The notes under the pieces are model-generated. The model made no database searches. It was not told the DNA's origin and saw only the letters and a program-made list of their open reading frames with translations. The position numbers and the translations under genes are program-made. Of a stretch of DNA of 64,000 nt, positions 39,190 through 51,779 are shown in pieces. Origin of the DNA: Anoplopoma fimbria (taxonomy: Eukaryota; Chordata; Actinopteri; Perciformes; Anoplopomatidae). The number at the start of each line of letters is the position of its first letter. Positions within the stretch are counted from its first letter, which is position 1. The stretch covers positions 16,134,744 to 16,198,743 of the forward strand of contig NC_072456.1 of the NCBI RefSeq assembly GCF_027596085.1. The letters are read 5' to 3'.

Positions 39190-39707
39190 ACAACTGCTGT
39201 CTGTTTTAATGGGCTCCAATTATGTAGCTAGTAACTCAAAAGTATGTTGAATTTGAATATTTTTGTTGTTTTGTTTGGAGCCAATACATTTTTACATACT
39301 CTAAAGTTATTGTGTTAATTATAATCACAAATGATCCTATTATCCCTATTTAATTAAATTAAATATATTACATTAATTAGATGTAGTTCTAAGCCTTCTG
39401 TGTTATATTGTGCCATTCTAAAATGGAGGAAAACATTGTATTCCAAATAAAATTACTTGAAAAGATTCTTTCAGTTTTCGATTGACATTCATTTCAAATA
39501 TAATAATCATGTTCCAATTATTTTCTTATTTATTTATTCAATTAAATGCCAGTTTTCAATCCTATATTCTATTGTAGATTGCTATTACACATACCGAATC
39601 TTTAAAATTATGAAATAAGTAACTAAAGACCATTTTAAAAATCAAGGCAACAAACATTACACGAGTCACACAGAGTGAACAAATCCATCAGTACACTAAA
39701 AAGGGTA

Positions 39708-40289
39708 CACTTCATGGCCAAAAGTATGTGGACTAGGGATGCACCGATCCAACTTTTTCAGTCTTGTTACCAATACCAATACATTGGCTTTGGGTATTGG
39801 CCAATACCAAGTACAGATACCAGAGTTAAATTAATAAGCTGTCTGCCTCAATGTGTGGATGTGACTGGGATTATTCTTGTGTAGGGCATCTTTAGGCTTG
39901 AATAAGTGCTTTTCTAACTTTGTAAAAACAAAAAAAATTAAAATAGATAGACATAAATGTACTGAATTGTTATTTATTAAAATAATGGTGTCAGATACTT
40001 AATTCAGCTATTTAAGTCAGTATAGGAATGATATCTGTATGGGTTCATCTTTAATGTGAACATACAATCACAAGATTTTGAAACACTGCTGCATTACCGA
40101 GGTCAGACACTGATATTGTGCGATAAGGCTTGGCAGTCATCCTAAAGGTTTTGGATATGGTTGAGATTAGCCACAAAGCAGGGAGCACATTGTTGTCTAA
40201 ATTTTAAGTGAATGCTGTTCCATCAGCATGTCCCTTAAAACCAAGTAGCCTAACCCAACATACATCCGCAAACTTTTGGCAATATATTG
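39708..40289. mobile_element. MITE with a nested hAT-like fragment
   Basis: The left end CACTTCATGGCCAAAAGTAT and the right end CCGCAAACTTTTGGCAATAT are imperfect inverted repeats with TA outside, typical of a Tc1-type fish MITE. Directly inside the left end, TAGGGATGCACCGATCC starts a second element type, followed by ACCAATACCAATAC-like repeats. The nested element's right end is not clear. Confidence 0.6.
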
Positions 40290-40677
40290 TATCCCTTATC
40301 CATCTACATGTAGTTAGTTTTAAAGTAGCCTAAATATCTTGTATGTAACTTTATCTGGATATGCAGAATTCCCCAAGATGAAAGCAGGAGGGTTAAATAC
40401 AAAAATAATATTATATCTGAATATTTTCTAATGGTTTCCTACTTTTGTGACTTTGTGCGATTCAAGGCTTTTCTGGCATGCCACATTTTAAATCAACTCA
40501 ACTTTAGATTTAGGTCTTAAAGTGCACTCACATTAATAAATAAAAGTATAGTTTTGCCTTATATTTTGTCTTTATTGGCCACCTAAAATGTATGTAGACA
40601 ACTTTACAGGACAGCCCTAAACCCCAGCACACCACTCACACTAACAACCGCTTTTGACCCAATGTTAATGTTTTTAG

Positions 40678-40756
40678 TGCTGCCCGCTGAAAATCAAGCC
40701 TGCTAAGATTCTATTCATCTTCGTCTCTCTTCTCACGCATGGTAAGTACAGCTCCA

Positions 40757-40811
<55 letters not shown>

Positions 40812-43800
40812 CGTATATATATATATACATATCTATGTAAAAAAAACTGTGTATAATCAAGTTGCTGTTACAAACAGTCGAGTCAAAACAAGGCACCACC
40901 CAGGGGACAGAGCAAGCTTCTTATTTTACAGCTTATCAGTACACAAAAATATTTTTCTGGAAACATTTCCATCAGCCCTGCATAGTTTGACAGTTAAATC
41001 TAGGTTCACAAGCTTCATAGTCAGTGATTGACAGCTGCTTTAGATACTCCTCTGCCTTAATTGGCTGTTTTTCTTTGGGTATGTTGAAATTTTTCAAAAG
41101 CCATTTTAGATTTTTATGATTTTTTTAACAGATTCCTTTCTCATGTACTCCTGTCAGGATATAGTGATAGGTTGAGCAAATATAACGTTGTTAACATAAA
41201 TTACATTTGTGAACATTTACTTTACTAGTTACTATACAATTTTTGATGCAGCTAATCTACTCTAACAATTATTGTATTCCTCCTTAGCTTCCTGCAGTTC
41301 CGTCATGCTGAACTGCTCTCGACCTGACCCGCCTTCCCTGCTGGAGGCTCTCCAACCTGTCTTGAACCTCAGCAACATTCGACCTGTCATGTACTTGTCA
41401 ACCCCCACCATTGTCAGCCTTGACTTTACCCTTTATGGCATTTTGGGGGTGGTAAGGGATGGTACACTACCCAAAATCCAACACACTATTAGGCCATGTT
41501 CTATAGCTTTGAAGCGTAATCTAGCCTTCTTATATGTACCTATGAATAACTGGTTCTGAACTGATTTTGTTTAACTGATTTTGTTTTTAAGTTCAACAAC
41601 TTTACTATGGTTATGCCAGCCAACAGGATCATTTCAGTTCATCTTTTTTCAATATCTATTTTGCCTTTCCATAAAATAAAATGTCTGAAAAGAAGCATAC
41701 GACTGAATGTTGGTTATTTTTCAGGATGAAAAGGCCCAACTCCTGAAAACATATATATGGCAGAATTTAGTAAGTACTTTCTTTAAAATCACCTTCTCAG
41801 TTACTAGCAAGAATAACATTTGAACCTCTCTCCACCCTTGAATGGAACACAGAAGTTGTCAGTTTGGATCATAGATCAAGTTTTTGGACAAATCCTACTG
41901 TATACCAGCAACAGAACATTAGATACTACATGATATAATCTACCAAAAAATACTAATCAAAGTAACTTATCATTGGTAAACTAAAATGTTTAAAGTCAAA
42001 AAGAATAAAGTTGTATCTGTTTGATTCATGCTGCAGAAATGGAAGAATGAGTTTGTCAAGTGGGACCCAGAACAGTGCGGTTCTTCATGGATTACAATTC
42101 CAAGGAAACTGCTCTGGGTACCAGATATTGTCATAAATGAATTGTAAGTAGCCTTAGAGTGCAGCTGTATTTGTGGGTAGAATTTGTACACGTCAATTGC
42201 CTGACTTTGATTGACTGCCACATAAGAGCTGTACTGGTGAATACTTCTTTATGTCTCAAAGGCATTGTTTAAACTAATAAAACTAATTGGGTCTTTTTTT
42301 CAGACTAAACAAAAAACTTCGTAAACTTATGTTTAACTTAAAACTTGCTGTACATGTGTATGTGTTTTCTTTACTGAGAAGGCCTTTATGTGCAGTGTGT
42401 ACATTATAAATATAGCCATTCGTATTTTTACACAGAAAGTAGATATTACCAATCATATTTACTGGCTTCTATGTCTTTTCTCATCCTGTAGCATGGAGAA
42501 GAACTCAGCTCCATTCGTCCCATACAGTTATCTGTATTCTGACGGCTTGGTGAGTGATGATCAGCCCGTCAAAGTGATCAGCTCCTGCAACCTCGACATC
42601 TACAAGTTTCCATTTGACATCCAGACCTGTAGTTTAAGCTTCAACTCCTACTTACACCGTGGTAAGTAGAAACAGATCCAAATCTTATTGCCTTGAATTC
42701 ATACAATACTTAAGATATACAGATTGATGTGTTTTTTTCATCTTTTCAATACACTTCTGTCAATTGAATGGTGCAGATGGACATTTTTGTAATTAGTGGC
42801 TGTATAAATGCATCAAATCTCACCAAAGCATTGACCATATTATATTTTGATTTCAGTGAGGTCTTTGCAGATAGACCTCTCATCAACTGTAGGGGATATA
42901 TTAAAATACTCTAAAGAAGTGATGACAACTATGGGTGAGTGGGAACTAATTGGACTCACATCGAAGACATACATACTGCAAGCTGCTTCGGATGGAGAAA
43001 TGTACCAAGAGATGCTCTTCTTTGTAAGGAAATACTGTAGTCTGTAACCTTATTGTATGTTACACAACAATAAAGATTAGATGAAGATATAGAAGGAGGT
43101 GCAGGATTGAAAAATCTTTTGGGAGGTCTTTTAGTCCATGTCACCAAATATTTTACTACAGGAAGTGTACTGGAGGTATTTAACTTTCCAAACATAAGTG
43201 TTTGACCTCAGAAATTGACATTACAGTCTTGTGTTAATATATACAGTCTGTGTTCTGGATGTATTGTTGTAGCTTTCATTTACTAGATATTCTTAATTAT
43301 TATGATTTTTTACCAGCATTTGCAACTTTTGCAATAATTAAATCAAAACTTGACTCAAATCATATTTTCCTAAGCATTTCAAACATAACAAAACTTTTTA
43401 GAGCCATACACAAAATTGAAGAAAACAGCTAAACATTTTGTCAGACAATCAGAAATGTTCTGTACTAATCTAAATTAAGAAGTGTGGTTTACCAGCTGTT
43501 TATCTGTTGGCACTGCTACAGGTGTCAGTGAGGCGCCGGGCCACCCTCTATGTGGTGAACCTGCTGATCCCCAGCTGCTTCCTCATCACAGTGGACCTCT
43601 TCAGCTTCCTGCTGCCTCCTCAGAATGTGGACCGGTCCTTGTTCAAGATTACCCTCATCCTGGGCTACACCGTCTTCCTGCTCATCATGAACGACCTGCT
43701 GCCTGTCACTGGAAACACCATACCTCTCATAAGTCAGTTGACAATACCCTAGTGCAAAACTCACTTGAACCCAAAAATTCAGAAAAGTAAATGATGCAGC

Positions 43801-45289
43801 TGTTTTCAGTGAAAAAGTTTTAAAATAACTGTACACTACCTGGGTAGCATCAAAAAAATTAAGTTAGCCATTATCTGGTGATAACAGTGAAGCATTTAAC
43901 AGATAAAATGAGAAATGTTTCAATTTTGAGATGAGTGGATATTCAAACAAAGGTAAAAGGTAAGTGAATATTGGACTTAAAGAAAGTTTGTAAGTTTTAG
44001 TGGCATCCAGTGGTTTGTGGCAGGTTGCAACAAACTAAATACCCCTCAGCTCACCCCTACCTTTCCAAGTGTGTTGGAAAACATGTTTGTGTCTATGTAT
44101 GTGTAGTGGGAGGAGCTCAGCCTGACAGAGAAAGCAGAGCAAATGCGCACTGCAGTGTGATAATAAATGCCACCAAAACATTATAAGGACTAATAAAAAG
44201 CACAAGTAACGTCAGGGCTTATCGATACTACGGTCCTTAATTATTTAGCACCAGCGCTCGTTAATACTGGGTTTCAGAACGCATCCCTACCTTCAGATAC
44301 ACTAGAGCCAGTGTACATTCTGGGATGCTGTAGAAACAAGGCGGTACAAGATGGCAGACTCTGTGGAAGACGACCCGATCCCTAGGAAGATATAAATGGC
44401 ATTTTTCTAAGCTAACAGAAACACTACAACTCTTAGTTTCAGTTGATTATATACTGATTAAAACATTGTTGTGAAAATTATATTTAATATCTGCCAATAA
44501 ACCCCCTAGATGTTAAAAACTGTTCCTCTAAAATTCTGCCTGGATATAACTTGTTTATTTTGACCGTTAAGCAGCTATGTAAAATAAAGATTCTAAAAAG
44601 CACTTATTATTATTATTATTATTATTAATAATAATAATTTCCATTATATTATTATCTCAGATGTGTTCCTGTGTATGTGCCTGGCTCTGATGGTGGCTAG
44701 TCTACTGGAGACTATCATCATCACAAACCTGCTTTGTGGCTCCCTTCACTACTCTCCAGTCCCTCATTGGGTCAGAGTGTTTGTTATTCACATCCTGGGC
44801 CGCCTGGTACGGCTTCCTCCCAAGCCCAGAGATCGAGAGGACACAGTCATCCAAAATCCTGCCGCACAAGGTAGTATATAAGAGTTGGGATGTGGTTTTA
44901 TAGGGTGAAACTATGCATTCAAGTCATTTTGCAGAAAATCTTTGTGCAAGTTGATATAAACAGTCCCAGTTGCCATCACCTCCCTCCTTATATCCTCTGC
45001 AATAGAAATGAAAGTCTCTTCTATGGTGGCAGAGGACAGCGAGGTTTCACAACAGAAAGGACCGCTGGATAATGACAAATCGACGCAGGAGCTGAGGAGC
45101 CTGGCCAGCGATCTCAAGGCCCTCTCCCTTCGGGTAAAGCAATGGCTGGGTAAAAGCCAGAGCTCGGAGGAGTGGATCCAGGTGGGATTCATCATAGACC
45201 GCCTGCTGTTCGGCCTCTACATCCTCTTCATATCAGTCAGCTTCATTACCATCATCGTTATCTGGATGCAGTCACACAACACGTCCTGA
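40678..45289 (+). CDS. 5-HT3 receptor-like cys-loop channel subunit, gene 2
   Basis: Paralog of gene 1. Recognised exons: 40678-40741, 41288-41451, 41725-41769, 42037-42143, 42492-42661, 42857-43023, 43522-43732, 44661-44870 and 45006-45289. They total 1422 nt, or 473 residues plus stop. The first listed exon starts at a splice acceptor (TTTTTAG) with a stop just upstream in frame, so a tiny ATG exon as in gene 1 must lie further upstream; I could not find it. The signal peptide core is [12 protein letters not shown]. Cys-loop [16 protein letters not shown], loop A INE, Tyr at the loop-B Trp position (SFNSYLH), M1-M4 complete, Asp-Arg at the start of M2. The M1-M3 exon and the M4 exon are nearly identical in DNA to gene 1, while the extracellular exons are clearly diverged. 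A long TA microsatellite follows the first donor. Confidence 0.9.
40758..40806. repeat. (TA)n microsatellite
   Basis: About 24 TA units in the first recognised intron of channel gene 2, 17 bp after the donor. Confidence 0.95.
43617..44240 (+). repeat. Source segment of a diverged duplication
   Basis: The M2-M3 part of gene 2 exon 43522-43732 and the following intron align with 58107-58450. A second block near 44095-44245 aligns with 58800-58945. Intervening lengths differ. Confidence 0.85.
44604..44636. repeat. (TTA)n / (AAT)n microsatellite
   Basis: Trinucleotide run just before an exon acceptor of gene 2. It changes from TTA to AAT, forming an imperfect palindrome. Confidence 0.85.
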
Positions 45290-45449
45290 TTTTACTTTAG
45301 AGTTTGTTTGTCTTTTCCTATTTGGGTCCATTTTCTCAATTACTATTTATTAACATGCTTTCTCATAGTCATTGTCAATTACTACTACCAAGCATACAGT
45401 TGATTAATTTTAAAGTAATTTTGTTACAATACACCTCTCCACTGTTTAA

Positions 45450-45644
45450 CAGGCCTCGTTTCCCAAAGCATATTAAGAATAGAATGATTGGGAAAAACAT
45501 GTTTTACCTCTTCAGCCCGGTGTTTCCAAAAAGCATCTTAACTGAAAACACTTTTGATGACACTGATGGTCATAGTTCAGCAAGTGTCTCGTATCAAATC
45601 CCAGGAGTGGAAAACACCCTTAACTTATTGGGAAACAGGGCCTG
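45450..45644. mobile_element. MITE with CAGGCC...GTTTCCCAA ends
   Basis: CAGGCCTCGTTTCCCAA at the left and TTGGGAAACAGGGCCTG at the right are inverted repeats; the element is 195 bp. Its right half is shared with the copy at 59515-59635, where the left end is missing. Confidence 0.7.
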
Positions 45645-46592
45645 ATCTATAAGAAAATATATTCTAAACATAAACTGTTTCAGTTCCTTCTTTGCATTTC
45701 ATTTTCATATTAACATGTATTGTTACACCTCAACTGTGTCTGCCATTGTAGAAAAACATAAATTTTGAAAATAAAATAAAGTTCTTACAGTTGTGAAAAA
45801 GTGAATTAAATAAACATGGTTACGGTAAAACAGGTTAATCCCAACAATCCCTAATTACGCTAAAATAAACAAGTTAATATAATTGAAGAGCAGAGTAACT
45901 ATTCACACTGAAAAGTGTAAAAACTGCAGATTAGAATGTAAATATATGCTGGGGAGAATCTGATGCATTACCTATGTTTCCCCCTGCACAAAATAAAGTT
46001 TTCCAATATAATTGATATAGTTTTCTTTTGACCCTTTTGTATTGTGTGTGATGCATACTTTGAGAAACTCTAACTTTCAAATGTATTGGTAAGAAGATAT
46101 AACCTAACTGAAAAGCAAATTAATTTTCATGTATTTCATTTTTAGTTTTTTCATTCAATATTCATACAGCAATAAGCAAGAGGAAATCTACTGAAAACTA
46201 CATTATAGTAGCTGTTTATAGTGTAAGAAAATTGGTTGTTTATTTGATCTGTGATTCTGAAATGCTTCAAACGGACCCGGAATATTTAAAAAGTCATGTA
46301 TTCCCTTTCAAAATCAACAGCCAACAAATTGTTCTGAGTCACAGAATTATAAAACAGCATGAATTAAAATAAGCGTGTGGTTCAACACAACAGCACTGGA
46401 GAAGGGACCAGATTGTAACTCCCATTGGTGGAGGTGTTGAAAAATAAAATGGTTGAGTGCTTACCGGAGCTGTGGAACAACAAGTCCTATCGTGTCCTGT
46501 TTGTTTATAATCCATCTGCACATATTTCAATTTTGTGTTTTTCATTACTATGTATTTTATATATATATATCATTGAATCGTCCTCATATGTA

Positions 46593-46774
46593 CAGTACCA
46601 GTCAAAAGTTTGGACACATGGTAGATTAATATTGAAACATCCAAACTGTGAAGGAACACATATGGAATTATATGGTAAACAAACAAATGCTCAACAAACC
46701 AGAATATGTTTTATATTTTAGATTATTCAAAGTAGTTGAATGAAAAGGTGTGTCCAAACTTTTGACTGGTACTG
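46593..46774. mobile_element. Tc1/mariner-type MITE, copy 5
   Basis: Shorter internal deletion form with complete ends, flanked by TA. The duplicated region has the empty site at 60608-60609 (CATATGTACTTATTTGCAT), so the insertion boundaries and the TA duplication are directly confirmed. Confidence 0.95.
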
Positions 46775-47275
46775 TACTTATTTGCATGGTTTGGAAATCT
46801 CCTAATTTTACTTCAGGTATGTTTTTAAACTAAATACAATTTAAAAAGTAACTAGGGCAACTAAAGATATATATTTATATATAAATATGCCCACTTGGAA
46901 GTCCTATTCTGTGTTTGTTTGAAGAGTTATTATCTAAATGTGATCGCATTAGTATATGTCTGTGAGTACCTATATTACTCACGTTATGGGGGTTCATTGA
47001 AAATATGTGTACAAAACAGCTTGTTCCTTCAAAGCAAACTAAACTGTGGTGATTTACCTTCTTTTTTTTTGTTTAAAGTAACAATTTTGTTTTGGGCTAC
47101 AGTTAGGCATGTAGTGGTTGTGTCTCCAGAGACTTAATGTTAGTCATTTCAATGTCCTGCTAAGTGGCACAAACAAGTGTCTGTGCATTTACACAGCCAG
47201 TAGGAGCTCTCTTTGCATTACACCTTAATAGGTTGTTGGTTGTGGAGGATAGTTAGTCCATCAGAAACATTGAGG

Positions 47276-50200
47276 ATGAGTCTGTCTCAGAGGAGTACCA
47301 GCATCATCTCAGGTTTATTCTTAATGTCAGGTAATGATAACCCACTTTTATTCACTACTTGATTGTTTCTAGTTGATTACGTGTTTGATTTTCCAGACTG
47401 ACGCACGTTTGGTTCTGAAACTTTATCGTTCCTCTTTCTGTGAATAATAAGCAATTCTGTTATTATCATAGTAATATTATTTAATAGTTTATCCAAACAG
47501 TCTCAAGTTAAAATGATCCTTATAGTGCTATGATACTAATGTCATCGAAAAATTAGAATTGCTTGCATATCAGAATGTATAAATGGAGAAAAAACGTTAA
47601 TCTATCATTTATCCATCAACTTTATTTCACACTTCTGATAAATCATGTGTCTTGTTGAATAAAAAAAAAATAATCGTTCCACTTCGTCATGCTACATTAT
47701 GATTGAAGAACATCTAGTAATTAAAGGATGTCAACGCATTTGTCCCCTGATATCAATCGGCAGAATATTGTTAGGACATTGATACAATGGTAATTCAAAA
47801 CAACCTTTCTGGTCCGGGGCAGTGTCTCTTTGTTGCAGTAAACTGTCCTGTAAAGAAGGCCACAGTGGTCCAACTCATGAGTCCATGCAGGCTGTGTTTG
47901 ACCTGAAACCCTTCAGGCCAGCAGTGAACCTCAGCAATCCCACCATAACTAACATCTCCTTCACCCTGTATGCTGTTTTGGGGGTGGTGAGTTTGTCAGT
48001 TAGTGATCTAAGAAAAATATTCAGAGCACCTAAAACAAGGTTAAAGAGATTTTGAGGCATTTTATGATTTTTAGACTCTAACCTGATTTAAGAGGTAGCA
48101 CTCAGTTTTATATGATGTTAACCTGTTGCCTACTATATTTCAGAATGAGAAAACCCAAATACTCACTACTTTCTTGTGGCTGATACTGGTAAGTTGCATG
48201 GAAAGACATAGTACACTGTCAATACATGTAATGTGATCTGATTCATCATGCGCCTGTAAACAGGATCGCAAACAGAGATTATGAGTAAACACAGGTAAAC
48301 AGACATTTTAATTTCATGTTGGAAATTTAACATATGTTATATCTGATTAATTCACTGCAGTACTGGCATCATGAGTTCCTGGTTTGGGACCCTGATGAGT
48401 GTGATGGTGTCACCAGGATTTCTCTCCCTGTGAATAAGCTCTGGTCTCCCGACATCATAGTTTATGAGTTGTAAGTTCTTCAACTAGTTGCTTTTTTTTC
48501 TCTTAACCATCAATGAATTCATTCATGCAACAACATTGATATCCTCCGTCTCACTGAAACATGGCAGGTGGAGTTCAACCTCACTGAACTCCACCTCATG
48601 AAGTCCTGGAAACGCCAACTGGAGCGACTTTTCAACAAAAGCGGCCACACAGTGCACACCCTGGCTGACAAGGAATACATTAAGCAATACAAATAGTCTC
48701 TCAATACTGCTTGCTCTACCTACTACTCTGGCATCATACATGAAGAGGACCTTGGGGTTCCGCCAACCCCAAGGTCCTCTTTTCCCCCAATAAATAAACT
48801 TCTCAAACCAATGGGCAATCTCACCCACTCCTTCACATTAGAGAAATGTAACTCCTTTCTGTCATTATACAAAGCAAATATTGCAACCATCTACAACCAA
48901 CTGGCCACTTCCAGCCCCCCAAGCACTACACAAGGACCAGGGCCGATATCTCCAGGACCGATATCTCCAGGACCGACGACACACTCCAAACACACAACAC
49001 ATGTCTGACAGCATGCGAAGCTGAGAGAGCAGAAATGTTTATTTTATTTTAATTAATATTTTTATTTCCCTTTTGGACTCATCATATAAACAACTGAAAC
49101 TGTAATCTGTTTCTGGTTTTTTTACTGCCTGACTCCTCCAACCCTCCCAGTGTGGATGATGATGTTTCGCAAGCATGCCCTTACGTCTACGTCAACCACA
49201 CAGGTCACATCCGATGGAACAGGATGCTTCGGCTTGTCTCAGCCTGCAACCTGGAGATCTTCAGTTTTCCTTTTGACATGCAGAATTGCACATTTACATT
49301 TGGCTCCTACATGCATACTAGTAAGAAGAGACTTCTTAACATTTACGCAATCATAAATTACTCCAGTCATGGGGTACACTTTGGCAAATAAAACATAAAG
49401 CTAATAGTGAGTCAGAAAATGCAACTGCTATCTGCTTCACTTTATGAATCTTTTGCAGGGAATAAAGTAATTATAAATATAAAAATATAAATCATTATGT
49501 TATTAATTAGTTATTACATTTTAGCTAACTTATTTATTTAGGTTGACTTAAATTGTGCTATAGAACTGTCTGCCTAGTTTTCCCTCTCTCATTGAGTTTT
49601 TTTCTTACACAGTAAGGGATGTGAGGGTCAGTCCAGCTTTGACCTTTGAGGAGATATCTCAAAACTCAAAACGTTACCTGGAAGCCAGTGGGGAGTGGGA
49701 GCTGGTGGACATACTGGGAGAGACTTCCATCCTCCAGTTTGGGATTGACGAATGGGACATCATCACCTTCTGGGTGAGGAGTTTTAACTGAGTTAACACC
49801 TCTTATATAAGAAATTTTAACAACCGTAAATAAAACGTAAACTACTGTTTAGGTTCACTCTCACTGCTCTCAGCATCTTTTTCCACATAAGGCAGGTATT
49901 TCCAGCAAAAAGGTCTAAAATCCCACTAGCTGCTACCTGTTAGGTCAAAAACAGCAGACAGACACGGTTAGGGAGCTGGTGAACAAAGTGGAGCATTAAG
50001 CTGCTAAAGAGCCATATATCTCTCTCAGGAGTTGGTAGAGATAAAAAAACAAACAGCGCTAAAAGAGAGTAATCATTAGACTTACATTTAGTTGAATGTT
50101 AGCATTGCACCATAGCAGCTGAAAATGTATGATATGTCAATGCTGTTTCTGTTGCCCCCAAATAGCCAAATCAGTTATTGCAGGTTACAAGAACAATCAC

Positions 50201-51757
50201 TCCTAGTGCACACATTGCCATTATTAAATGTCATCTTTTGAATACATATTTTCCTCCTTAGATAGTTTGGTTATGTAGATTTGACATGTTATTCTATTAT
50301 TTTATTTTCCATAAAGGTTATTGATGGCCTATCACAGTAGAGGTGATGAGACTTTGCAAATTTACTCTTGTTCACTAGGTGGTCATAAGGCGGCAGCCAA
50401 TGCTCTACGTGGTCAATCTGCTGATCCCCAGCTCCTTCCTCATGCTTATCGACATCCTGTCCTTCTACCTGCCCCCCCATAGCGTTGACCGCGCCTCCTT
50501 CAAGATGACTCTCATCCTGGGCTACACCGTCTTCCTGCTCATCATGAACGACCTGCTGCCCAGCACAGCAAACGGCACACCCCTCATAGGTCAGAGTCAT
50601 GCATGACATGTGGAGGTTACATAACATGGGCACTATCATAGCCTGGGTTATAGGTTCCACCATCACTAAGATCATGTTAATCCACACTTTACATCAACAG
50701 TAACGTTTTTAGAATTTTGACATATTGTTGTATTTTGTTTGATTAAGAAGATTGTGGGAGCTACAAATAAATTGTACAGGACATACAGTGTAATATACTT
50801 CAAACCTTTTTGATCATGTTGTGTTAAAACATCAGTGTACAGTTCAAGAAATCATGCAATCAAGGGGTTCTTTGCTTTAGTTTAGAAAGATAATAATAAA
50901 TCACTGAGTCAATGGAACGGACCAACAACTCTGTCAACTTTCTGCAGATATATTATTTCTTTAATGTGTATCCTTCAATCTCTCAATAGGTATCTATTTC
51001 TCTGTATGTCTCGCCCTCATGGTCATCAGCCTAATGGAGACGGTCATCATTACCAGTGTCCTCCACCAGAACTCCAAGAAATATCAAGAGGTTCCAAATT
51101 GGGTAAGGGTGGTTATCCTCAAACACATAGCCAACCTCATCTGTTACAAATGGCCAGAGGACGACAAGCCCCCCACTATACCCCAGAAGGATGAACCTGA
51201 AATTTCAAATGGCGATTCTGGGTTGTGGATCATCCAACCAGCCAGCCAGACACCTGCCCGGGACCCAACCAGCAGTGGAGGTAATCAAACTGAGTAAATA
51301 GAAAACCCTGACCCTTAAAATACTTGTGACATCTACTCAAACAAAGGGAAAAAAACAAAAAAAACATGACTCTATGTATGTCATATAGGGTAATAAATCT
51401 TTCGTGACACAATTTCGACAGCCTTTAACAGTGAATCACAGTCATCTTAAGGTTAACAAGTTAAAGTCATTGAGCCTTAACTTCAGGCAGCAACACAATA
51501 GGTAAACTGTGATCCCTCCTATAACTATCCCCCCCACAGATGTAGCTGCTCTGCCTGAACTGCAACAGATCTGTCAATACCTGGGAGAACTTCGTGCTCA
51601 CCTCACCTCCAAGCACAAGGAGAGCGAACTGCTGGAACAGTGGTGCCATGTAGGATATGTCCTCGACTTCCTGCTTTTCCGCATCTATCTGCTGATCATC
51701 TCCTGTTACGCGCTGGTCATCATCTCCATGTGGTGCATCTGGATCAGCCAGTCCTAG
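47276..51757 (+). CDS. 5-HT3 receptor-like cys-loop channel subunit, gene 3
   Basis: Nine exons: 47276-47330, 47823-47986, 48144-48188, 48361-48470, 49151-49320, 49613-49773, 50379-50589, 50990-51280 and 51540-51757. They total 1425 nt, or 474 residues with consistent phases. The signal peptide sits in one exon ([10 protein letters not shown]), unlike gene 1. The cys-loop is Cys157-Cys171 with FPFD; the loop-B Trp is Tyr178. Loop A reads IVYEF, so the Asn equivalent to 5-HT3A N128 is Tyr. M1 ([17 protein letters not shown]), M2 ([19 protein letters not shown]), M3 ([19 protein letters not shown]) and M4 ([18 protein letters not shown]) are intact. The intracellular loop is longer than in genes 1 and 2. 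A LINE fragment lies in intron 4. This is the most diverged intact gene of the array. AATAAA near 52054. Confidence 0.92.
48508..49015 (+). mobile_element. LINE fragment (linker between endonuclease and RT)
   Basis: A degenerate frame reads ILRLTETW, an endonuclease-type motif, then [20 protein letters not shown], then [20 protein letters not shown] and [13 protein letters not shown], as in CR1/L2/Rex-type fish LINEs. It carries stops. The PGPISPG repeats at the end vary in number between this and the copy at 63.4-63.9 kb. It lies in intron 4 of channel gene 3. Confidence 0.8.
48743..48781. repeat. Perfect 17-bp hairpin inside the LINE fragment
   Basis: Arms 48743-48759 and 48765-48781 are exact reverse complements around the loop CCGCC. 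The paralogous copy (63591-63633) has the right arm but a different left side, so the left arm is a new inverted copy. Confidence 0.93.
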
Positions 51758-51779
51758 GGGATCAATTCAGGGAAAATTC

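Larger units (their letters stand above)
45500..49140 (+). repeat. Segmental duplication, copy 1
   Basis: From about 45500 to 48490 this matches 59490-62340 with few changes (intergenic DNA plus the first four exons of gene 3). The LINE-derived part of the next intron (48508-49140) matches 63380-64000. Confidence 0.92.
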
